A DNA stretch of 11,264 bases, taken from assembly GCA_013044085.1 (NCBI GenBank), contig JABEVI010000279.1, forward strand, positions 1 through 11,264. Reading direction: 5' to 3'. This stretch comes from Steroidobacteraceae bacterium. GTDB lineage: Bacteria; Pseudomonadota; Gammaproteobacteria; Steroidobacterales; Steroidobacteraceae. This document shows, one piece after another, positions 5,328 to 11,264 of the stretch (position 1 is its first letter; the number at the start of each line of letters is the position of its first letter). The notes under the pieces are model-generated. The model was not told where the DNA came from. It worked only from the letters and a program-made list of their open reading frames with translations, and did no database searches. The translations under genes and the position numbers were made by a program.

Positions 5328-8240
5328 TTACAGTCGGTAAGAGAATCCCACCTGATAAGTGCGGCCATATTGATCCCAGCGGATGACCTGCCGCGGGTCG
5401 CCGTTCTGGTAGGTCTCCTGAACCTCATTCCCCAAGTTAGTGCCCGACGCGATCAGCGTCAAACCCTTGAGCGGACCGCTGTAGAAGTCGTAGCTGACCT
5501 GGGCATTGATGTAGTGCTGTGCCTTGATCATGTCTTCCTGACGGGTTTCGCTCAGGCCGAAGATACGCCCCAGGAAAGCGGTGCGGGAGTCGAAACCCAC
5601 GTTCGCCTCGAAGCCACGGAAACCATAGTACAGGCCGACGTGCTCCACCCACTTGGACAGGCCGTCGATCGGAACCGGCGCTGAATTTCCCGGGTAGACG
5701 ATCGCGCTCTTGGAGAGGTTGGCGCTCGCTTGTATGCCGAAGCCGTCCAGATAGCGGCTGATGTCGCCCAGCGGGATGTTGGTGGCGATCTGCGCGCCAT
5801 AGAGATGGCCGTTGCCCTGGTTTGCGGGCTCTGTGAACGTGCCCAATGGCGTGCCAAGCGCCGCCTGTTCCGCCGGGGTGAGATACGAATTCACGTACGG
5901 CGTGAAGTTTTGCAGCGTCGCTGCGGCGTCATTGATGTAGTCCGACAGATTCAGGTAATAGGTCGACAACTGGATCATGCCGGTCGCACCTCCCTCGCAC
6001 AGTGCTCCCTGGTTGGCGGTGCACCGATACCCCGAGGCCCTTCCGGTAAAGTAATGCTCAACGCTCAAATTGTAGTTCGTGGCCATGGTTGGCAACAGAG
6101 CGGGATTGCCGCCCGAACCGCTGAAATACGCCTGGTTCGGATTGGTGCTCGCCAGATACTGCGGACTGGTGCTGATATTGGCGCCCGCACTCATGTCGCT
6201 CATGCGCGGCCTTGCCATGGTCCGCGATATGCCGAGGCGCGCGTCGTAGTTATCCGGGAACGAGAACACCAGGTTCAGGCTCGGCAGATAGCGCGTGAAA
6301 CTCGTACCACCCGACATGGGAATCAGAACGACCTGCGACGAGCCGCCCGCCGCGACGCCCGGCGCGACCCGCGAACCCTGCGAGCTCTGCGACGTGTGTG
6401 CGACCTGCAGGCCGAAATTGCCGCGCAATCCGACGTTCTCCGTGATCGACGTATGAATGTTGAACTGCAGGAAGCCGTAGGTATCGTCCTCCTTCACGGT
6501 CCACTGCGGCGGACCGAGCGGGCCGGTGTTCGATCCCGTGGTGGGGAAGTACACATCGGTGCCGTTCGCGAGCAAGGCGTTCGGGTCATAGGTGATCTGC
6601 GGGCCGATGCCCATGAAACCCAAGGCATCCGTCACCGACGCGCCCGGAATGCTTGCGGTCTGGGTCGGGGTGCAGGTCGGGGTGATCACGTTCCCGCATG
6701 CGGCGCCCGGCAGCACCACGAAGGCCTGGTAGATGTTGAAGTTCTTGTGATGACGGGCGCCGTCCACGCCGACTTCCACGCTGGAGATCGGCCCGTTATC
6801 GAAGAAGTGCTCGGCGTGCAGCTTCAGATGCTCGATATATTCCTCGTTGTGCAACTGGTTGAGGAAGCCTTGTTGCACCAGGCCCGAACCGGCACCCCAG
6901 CCCTGCGGGTCCGTCAGGACAATGGAACTCGAGGCGAAATTCGTCGGAGAGGTCAGAAGCAACTGACCGTCCGGGGCATAACTGAAGTTGACCGTCGCCG
7001 AGGGAATGGTGCCATTGCTCGCCGGCCCGTCGTAGCCGAACCCGGAATAGGATTCCAGTTTTCCATAATCTCGTCGTGCATCGCTCAGACTCGCGTCGAT
7101 CCCGGCCGTCCAGTGATCTGCGAGCCTGAACTTGTTTTTCCAAACCGCGTTGTACACGCGGTCCTTGTGACGGTTGTAGTCGTTGCGGATTACCGGATAA
7201 ACGCCGGTATACGTGCCGCTCTGCACGAACCCGTTGGTTGCCGGCCCCACCGAGGCCAGCGTCGCGCTCGACCAGAACAATGGGAACTCAATGCCCTTGC
7301 GCTGAGTAACCTTGTTGTAATCCTCGTACGTCAGATCCAGCGTGGTGGTGTACGCGTTGGACGGCTGATACTCGAAGGTGGCGAAATACGATTCGCGCTT
7401 TCTGAGGCTCGAATAGTTGTAATTCTTCGAGCCTCCGGGTACGAAGTTGCCGGCAGAATCGGTCGGGTATCCCCACGGCGCCTCGTGCAGGTCCTTGGTC
7501 GGCAGGGCGTCGATGTCCACTCCCAGGGAGACGCCGAGCGTGTGCTCGTCGAACTGGTTGATGTAAATTCCGTCGATGTTGTAGCCCTTGTCACTAACGC
7601 CGGGACCGGGCATCTGATCGCCGGGGCTGACCCAGCGATAGCTCGCGTTGATCGAAGCCTCTCGGTGTGACACCTGGAGCGGGCGCCAGGTTTCCATATC
7701 CACCGTGCCGGCGAGACCCTGACCGATCAGATCTGCCCGCGGATTCAAGTACACCTTGATCGTCTTGAACATGCCGGGCGGATACTGGCTGAAATGGATG
7801 CCACGGTCTTCGGAGGTGGTGGCCTGTTCGGCGCCATCCAGGAGGCCGGTGCTGAAATCCTCACCCAATCCATGAATCGCCACTTCCTGCGGTCGTCCAG
7901 AGACCATTTGCATGGCGAGGCCCGGCAGGCGACCGAGGGCGCTCGCAATGCTGGTGCCGGGCAGCTTACCGATGTCCTCGGCGGAGACCGCCTCGACGAT
8001 GGAGTTGGAGTTCTTCTGGACGGCGATGGAGTTCTGGATACTGCTGATATAGCCGTTGACTACCACTTCCTTCAGCAAGTTCTCGTTGGCGACCCTTTTC
8101 TTGGCTTTCTTGTGCTGGGTTGAGGTGGGCGCGGCGTCGCTCTTCGTGGCGGCGAAGGCCGTGAGCGGCATTACGGCGGCGGCGCCGAAGCATGCGGTGG
8201 CGACCGCCATTTCAAGAATAGTTCGCTTGCGTTTGATCAT
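5328..8240 (-). CDS. TonB-dependent receptor (Xanthomonas/Caulobacter type)
   Basis: A 970-residue outer-membrane, TonB-energised active transporter. A signal peptide covers residues 1-30 (MIKRKR, a hydrophobic core, then cleavage after AFA). A Lys-rich linker follows, then EVVVNG (58-63), then the plug domain with SAEDIGKLPGTSIASALGRLPG and a VDMETWRPL end, then a beta barrel to the C-terminus. The protein ends YQVGFSYRL, giving the alternating aromatic last strand of an outer-membrane barrel, although the final residue is Leu, not Phe/Trp. The large size and plug motifs fit the TonB-Xanth-Caul subfamily, often linked to carbohydrate or plant-derived ligands. Two short-spaced cysteine pairs (CGNVITPTC; CTANQGALC) sit in likely outer loops. 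The start at 8240 is backed by the signal peptide and GGGGAGAG eight bases upstream; the frame opens further up to 8375 without protein-like sequence. The ligand is unknown; the neighbouring halogenases and glycosidase suggest an aromatic or sugar-linked compound. Confidence 0.95.
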   Translation of the reverse strand: MIKRKRTILEMAVATACFGAAAVMPLTAFAATKSDAAPTSTQHKKAKKRVANENLLKEVVVNGYISSIQNSIAVQKNSNSIVEAVSAEDIGKLPGTSIASALGRLPGLAMQMVSGRPQEVAIHGLGEDFSTGLLDGAEQATTSEDRGIHFSQYPPGMFKTIKVYLNPRADLIGQGLAGTVDMETWRPLQVSHREASINASYRWVSPGDQMPGPGVSDKGYNIDGIYINQFDEHTLGVSLGVDIDALPTKDLHEAPWGYPTDSAGNFVPGGSKNYNYSSLRKRESYFATFEYQPSNAYTTTLDLTYEDYNKVTQRKGIEFPLFWSSATLASVGPATNGFVQSGTYTGVYPVIRNDYNRHKDRVYNAVWKNKFRLADHWTAGIDASLSDARRDYGKLESYSGFGYDGPASNGTIPSATVNFSYAPDGQLLLTSPTNFASSSIVLTDPQGWGAGSGLVQQGFLNQLHNEEYIEHLKLHAEHFFDNGPISSVEVGVDGARHHKNFNIYQAFVVLPGAACGNVITPTCTPTQTASIPGASVTDALGFMGIGPQITYDPNALLANGTDVYFPTTGSNTGPLGPPQWTVKEDDTYGFLQFNIHTSITENVGLRGNFGLQVAHTSQSSQGSRVAPGVAAGGSSQVVLIPMSGGTSFTRYLPSLNLVFSFPDNYDARLGISRTMARPRMSDMSAGANISTSPQYLASTNPNQAYFSGSGGNPALLPTMATNYNLSVEHYFTGRASGYRCTANQGALCEGGATGMIQLSTYYLNLSDYINDAAATLQNFTPYVNSYLTPAEQAALGTPLGTFTEPANQGNGHLYGAQIATNIPLGDISRYLDGFGIQASANLSKSAIVYPGNSAPVPIDGLSKWVEHVGLYYGFRGFEANVGFDSRTAFLGRIFGLSETRQEDMIKAQHYINAQVSYDFYSGPLKGLTLIASGTNLGNEVQETYQNGDPRQVIRWDQYGRTYQVGFSYRL

Positions 8241-8336
8241 CACGACAACTCTCCCCCCAAGGCAATGTGGTTGTTCTGCAACAGGCCGCCAGCCGGTCCC
8301 GGGTTCGCTCGGGCGCCGACGCAATTCTGTCATCAA

Positions 8337-8365
8337 ATGATTGGTAATCCAGCGGATTAAAGCAA
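8337..8365 (-). promoter_or_regulatory. candidate receptor promoter with palindromic operator between -35 and -10
   Basis: Read on the minus strand, TTGCTT (8365-8360) and AATCAT (8342-8337) are separated by 17 bases and are modest matches to -35 and -10 boxes. The spacer holds a perfect inverted repeat, TAATCC-AGC-GGATTA (8345-8359). A repressor bound there would block RNA polymerase. This gives a leader of about 90 bases before the receptor ATG. The palindrome is seen directly; the promoter boxes and the operator role are inference. Confidence 0.35.
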
Positions 8366-8436
8366 GCCGTCGCATACGTATTCATGCCGACACCCAGGGT
8401 CTCCGAGACTGGCTGAGGGCTCGCCGCCCCCTTCAG

Positions 8437-8456
8437 GTTGGTGCTTAAGCAACGAC
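8437..8456. promoter_or_regulatory. imperfect 20-bp palindrome, possible operator
   Basis: GTTGGTGCTTAAGCAACGAC is symmetric at 16 of 20 positions around a perfect 10-bp core, TGCTTAAGCA (8442-8451). It lies about 200 bp from the receptor start and about 100 bp from the glycerate kinase start, and could bind a dimeric regulator acting on either gene. The regulator family cannot be told from the site. Confidence 0.3.
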
Positions 8457-8552
8457 TGCCGCTGCAGGCAGGGGGCGTCTGTATTGCGCTACCGCCTCGG
8501 TGGGCGGCATCATGAGTTCTCAACTCGCGCCCGAGACCGCGCCATCGAATTC

Positions 8553-9866
8553 ATGCACACCACCGGGGATGAGCGCACGGCCCCCGAGGCCGCGATCACT
8601 TTGCTACGGGACCTGTACAGCGCAGCGCTGGCCGCGGCAGACCCGCGCAGGATCCTACCGCCGCACCTGCCGCCACCCCCCAAGGGACGCACCGTGGTCG
8701 TGGGTGTCGGCAAGGCCGCGGCAGCGATGGCAAAGGCGACCGAAACACATTGGTCGGGTCCTCTGACGGGTGTTATCGCCGTCCCGCATGGCGCCACCTT
8801 GCCGCTCTCACGCATCGAACAGATTGAGACCTCGCATCCGATTCCGGACGCACGCAGTGTCGAGGCCGGACGGCGACTCATCGCCGCCGTCTCCAACCTC
8901 GGACCGGCCGACCTGGTGCTCTCACTGATCTCAGGTGGCGGGTCGGCACTTTGTGCGCTGCCCGCCGACGGCCTGACCCTGAAGGAAAAGCAGACCATCA
9001 CGCGGGCCCTTTTGACGCGCGGCGCGACGATTCGGGAAATCAACACCGTGCGCAAGCATCTGTCAGCCATCAAAGGCGGGCGCCTTGCCGCTCACGCGCA
9101 CCCCGCACCGGTCGTATCGCTGCTGATCTCCGACATTCCAGGAGATGATCCGACGCTAATCGCATCAGCGCCGACACTGCCCGACCCGACGACCTGCGCC
9201 GACGCGTTACGCCTCCTCGATCACTATCGCATTCGGATCAGTCGGATGATTCGCGCGCGGCTGAGCGATGGTTCACTGGAATCTCCGAAGCCCGGTTCAC
9301 CGTGCTTTGGGGGACACAGCCACCGCATCGTCGCCTGCGCCCAGGACGGGCTGGAGGCGGCCGCCAAGCTGGCACGACAACGTGGATTATCCGTTTATAT
9401 TCTTTCGGACGCCATGCAGGGCGAGGCGCGCGATCTTGCGCTGGCTCACGCCGCGGTTGCCGTTCAGGTGAAGCGACGCGGCCAGCCGTTCACCGCACCC
9501 TGTGTCATTCTGTCCGGCGGTGAGGCCACCGTCACCCTGCGCGGAAAGGGACGCGGCGGGCGCAACACCGAGTTCGCACTCGCGCTCGCGCTCGCCTTGA
9601 GCGGCGAGACCGGGATCCATGCGCTGTCGGCCGGAACCGATGGATTGGATGGCGGCGGTGCCGCGGCCGGCGCATGGATCACGCCCGACACCCTGAACAG
9701 AGGCCGCTCCCTGGGTCTAGACCCCTGGACACACCTACACCAGAACGACAGCTTCAGTTTCTTCGACGCCATCGGTGACACCGTGGTCACGGGGCCGACT
9801 TACACGAACATCAACGATGTTCGTGCCATGTTGATCGGGCGGCCTCGGCGCGCTTGCGCTTCGTGA
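8553..9866 (+). CDS. glycerate 2-kinase, MOFRL family
   Basis: A 437-residue protein of the glycerate kinase type 2 (GckA/TtuD, DUF4147 + MOFRL) family, which phosphorylates D-glycerate with ATP to 2-phosphoglycerate in the cytoplasm, feeding glycolysis from tartrate, sugar acid or serine-cycle routes. Visible motifs: GVGKA with K54, SHPIPDARS near 94-102, SGGGSAL (127-133), INTVRKHLSAIKGGRLA (163-179), an ISDIPGDDP segment, then the C-terminal MOFRL part with LSGGEATVTLRGKGRGGRN, AGTDGLDGGGAAAGA and GPTYTNINDVRAMLIG. The length is normal. ATG 8553 is chosen because it leaves a short run before the first conserved helix (LLRDLYSAALAAADP), though no clear ribosome site precedes it. The gene diverges from the receptor gene and may metabolise a breakdown product of the imported ligand (inference). 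Its last 56 bases overlap the convergent sensor gene. Confidence 0.93.
   Translation: MHTTGDERTAPEAAITLLRDLYSAALAAADPRRILPPHLPPPPKGRTVVVGVGKAAAAMAKATETHWSGPLTGVIAVPHGATLPLSRIEQIETSHPIPDARSVEAGRRLIAAVSNLGPADLVLSLISGGGSALCALPADGLTLKEKQTITRALLTRGATIREINTVRKHLSAIKGGRLAAHAHPAPVVSLLISDIPGDDPTLIASAPTLPDPTTCADALRLLDHYRIRISRMIRARLSDGSLESPKPGSPCFGGHSHRIVACAQDGLEAAAKLARQRGLSVYILSDAMQGEARDLALAHAAVAVQVKRRGQPFTAPCVILSGGEATVTLRGKGRGGRNTEFALALALALSGETGIHALSAGTDGLDGGGAAAGAWITPDTLNRGRSLGLDPWTHLHQNDSFSFFDAIGDTVVTGPTYTNINDVRAMLIGRPRRACAS
9803..9825. repeat. perfect 10-bp inverted repeat in the convergent gene overlap
   Basis: CACGAACATC (9803-9812) and GATGTTCGTG (9816-9825) are exact inverted repeats around AAC. 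The sensor gene's stop codon (9813-9811) lies in it. No T tract follows on either strand, so it is not a standard intrinsic terminator. It falls in the TYTNINDVRAM codons of the kinase, a conserved part of that family, so the symmetry may be partly chance. Confidence 0.6.
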
Positions 9867-11264
9867 TGTCCAGCCCGTTGCCGCAATAGCCGGAAAATTC
9901 CCCCGCTTCGTCGTACACGGGTTCACCGCTGATCGCATAGTGGGCGTACTGTCCGTCGGGTTGCAGGACCGCGAATTCGAAATCGTGAAAGGACCAACAC
10001 GCGGCGAGCTGCGATTTGTGTTCCGCCCATTGTTCTTCGCTCAGCACGACATTCGGCAGCTCCCAGTGCGTCTTGCCGAGGATCCCGGCCTCGCCAAAGG
10101 GACAACCATCGCCACATCGAGTGAAGCGAAATTCCCGATCCTGTTCCCAATACCAATCGGAGGCCAGGACGTTCAGAGCGCGTAAGCGGCTCTCGCTTCG
10201 GCGCAACGCGTCGTGCACCCGCTGGCGTTGCAGAAATCGCCCGAGATGAATTCCGATGGACCGCACCACCCGCAGCATGCGGTCATCGGGTTCGCGGATG
10301 AGCGGATTCGAGAAGGCGAGCACGCCGACGGTGCTGTCGGTCGATGTAACCGGAAAGGCGAACGCCGCTTCCTCGCCGGTTTCAGGAGCCAGCGCCGTCG
10401 GAGACACGCCGGCAGATCGCGTGCCATCGAGGATCCAAAGCGGCTGCCCTGTCTGACAGACGCGGCCCGCCAGGCCAGCCCCCGGGCGAAACATGAGGCC
10501 ACGCGACTGATCCAGAAATCGCCCGACCGAGTCCACCGGCACGCCCCACGCCTCGCTAAAATGCAGCACGCCGGCCGATTGATCCAGGCTGAAATACCGA
10601 CCGCAATTCCAGCCCTGGCTTTCGCATACGGCGCGGATCACCGATGTCAGCGCGGCAGGGGCGGTATCGGCGTCGGCAAGACAGCGCAGCACCGTGCACT
10701 CCAGGTCCATCAGCGATTCCCCACGCCTGCGGTCGGTGATGTCCTCACAGGAAACGATGGCGCGTGCCGCATCATCGCCGCTGGTGCCCGCAATGCGCAT
10801 CTCGATCCATTGCCGCCCCGCCGGTGTACCACCGGCGTATTCGTAGCGAAATTGCGCGCGTTCTCCGCCGATCACTTGTCGAATCCCCGCGGCGAGCGCC
10901 ATCCCATCGATGCGGTCAACGCCGCCGGCTTTGTCGTATCCGGCCAGATAGTTCGCGCCACATTCGACATCCACGATGCCAGGGTGTGAACTCGCCAGGA
11001 CGTGCCAGGCCGGGTTTACCGAGAGCACGACCCCGCCCTCATCGAGCACCGCGATGGCGGCACCGAACCCGTCGAGAACCCTGCGCACGTGGCGATTGGA
11101 CCGCTGCGTGGCGGCTTCCGCGTGCTTGCGCGCGCCGATATCGCGCGTGATGCCACGGTAGCCCTTGAATTGATCCTGATCGTCGAAGATCGGTTCGCCG
11201 CTGAGGCTCAGATGGCGAATCCCGCCGGCGCGATCCACGCACCGGACTTCGAGGTTGCGGAATA
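9811..11264 (-). CDS. PAS-PAS-GAF-PAS sensory protein, C-terminal part (5' end outside window)
   Basis: The frame is open to the window edge (the GTG at 11238 is an internal valine: residues FRNLEVRCV precede DRAGG), so the N-terminus is missing. At least 484 residues are visible. The order is: the end of a first PAS/PAC domain (LSLSGEPIFDDQDQFKGYRG, then TRDI.ARKHAEA); a second PAS domain, about 11080-10740 (VLDGFGAAIAVLDEGGVVLSVNPAW to CEDITDRRRGES); a GAF domain, about 10710-10220 (LECTVLRCLADADTAPAALT, GLAGRVCQTGQPLWI, AFAFPV, GVLAFSN); and a third PAS domain, about 10190-9840 (SDWYWEQDREFRFT to GNGLDITKRKRAEAAR). It ends just afterwards in STWHEHR. No histidine kinase, GGDEF or EAL domain is seen, so an output module would have to be N-terminal, or has been lost. 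The ligand and signal are unknown. Confidence 0.88.
   Translation of the reverse strand, partial: FRNLEVRCVDRAGGIRHLSLSGEPIFDDQDQFKGYRGITRDIGARKHAEAATQRSNRHVRRVLDGFGAAIAVLDEGGVVLSVNPAWHVLASSHPGIVDVECGANYLAGYDKAGGVDRIDGMALAAGIRQVIGGERAQFRYEYAGGTPAGRQWIEMRIAGTSGDDAARAIVSCEDITDRRRGESLMDLECTVLRCLADADTAPAALTSVIRAVCESQGWNCGRYFSLDQSAGVLHFSEAWGVPVDSVGRFLDQSRGLMFRPGAGLAGRVCQTGQPLWILDGTRSAGVSPTALAPETGEEAAFAFPVTSTDSTVGVLAFSNPLIREPDDRMLRVVRSIGIHLGRFLQRQRVHDALRRSESRLRALNVLASDWYWEQDREFRFTRCGDGCPFGEAGILGKTHWELPNVVLSEEQWAEHKSQLAACWSFHDFEFAVLQPDGQYAHYAISGEPVYDEAGEFSGYCGNGLDITKRKRAEAARSTWHEHR

Larger units (their letters stand above)
8241..8552. other. divergent intergenic region between TonB receptor and glycerate kinase
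   Basis: About 310 bases with no convincing gene. It holds the receptor's ribosome site (GGGGAGAG, minus strand, near 8250), a perfect interrupted palindrome at 8345-8359 and an imperfect 20-bp palindrome at 8437-8456, so it is probably the control region for both flanking genes. A TTG-started extension of the glycerate kinase frame reaches back to 8484, but its residues are not protein-like. Confidence 0.7.

Noticed and set aside
5730..7670. A 646-codon open frame on the plus strand
   Set aside because: It is antisense to the well-supported TonB receptor; its product is Arg/Gly/Val-rich without domains. Such frames are common in GC-rich DNA.
8241..8375. N-terminal extension of the TonB receptor to 8375
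   Set aside because: The signal peptide at MIKRKR and a strong ribosome site just before 8240 fix the start.
8411..8436. CTGAGGG/CCCTTCAG stem-loop upstream of the kinase
   Set aside because: The stem is bulged, has no T tract and no gene ends nearby, so it is not a terminator.
8484..8552. TTG 8484 as start of the glycerate kinase
   Set aside because: A G-rich stretch lies upstream, but the extra 23 residues are basic and not protein-like, and the family needs only a short lead before the first helix.
9580..9605. Short CTCGCG-like tandem repeat
   Set aside because: It simply encodes an Ala-Leu helix (ALALALALS) conserved in position in the kinase family.

Overview
The window is GC-rich, gene-dense bacterial DNA. 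Its gene types suggest a proteobacterium of the Xanthomonadales/Nevskiales kind: a very large TonB-dependent receptor of the Xanthomonas/Caulobacter type, BrvH/Xcc-like flavin halogenases, a six-hairpin glycosidase-like protein and a PAS/GAF sensor. The taxonomic placement is inference from gene content and composition. No rRNA, tRNA, CRISPR array or insertion sequence was seen.

Layout, left to right. (1) 1-1017 (+): the 3' part of a six-hairpin glycoside hydrolase-like protein, cut by the window edge. (2) 1030-3670 (+): a tight three-gene run of a short-chain dehydrogenase (SDR), a small antibiotic-biosynthesis-monooxygenase (ABM) domain protein and a flavin-dependent tryptophan-halogenase-family enzyme (Hal1). 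(3) 3681-5186 (-): a second halogenase (Hal2), tail to tail with Hal1 and only 10 bp away. (4) 5328-8240 (-): a 970-residue TonB-dependent outer-membrane receptor, closed by a strong intrinsic terminator at 5269-5300. (5) 8241-8552: a divergent intergenic region with two palindromes that could be operators. (6) 8553-9866 (+): a MOFRL-type glycerate 2-kinase. (7) 9811-11264 (-): a PAS-PAS-GAF-PAS sensory protein, open at the window edge, whose C-terminus overlaps the end of the glycerate kinase gene.

How the genes may work together. Halogenases of this family are often found beside large TonB-dependent receptors in Xanthomonas, Caulobacter and their relatives, and their natural substrates are mostly unknown. 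Here two halogenases, an SDR and an ABM protein flank such a receptor. This makes an import-and-modify module for an aromatic or sugar-linked compound plausible, but not shown. Both halogenases keep the flavin-binding motif, the WxWxIP motif, the catalytic lysine and the EST glutamate, so both look active. No flavin reductase to supply FADH2 is encoded in the window.

The main points for a second look are: the unusual start region of Hal1, where a six-codon mini-ORF abuts a TTG start; patches of near-identical DNA between the two halogenases; the perfect palindrome in the receptor's upstream region; and the sensor protein that ends directly after a PAS domain with no output module.
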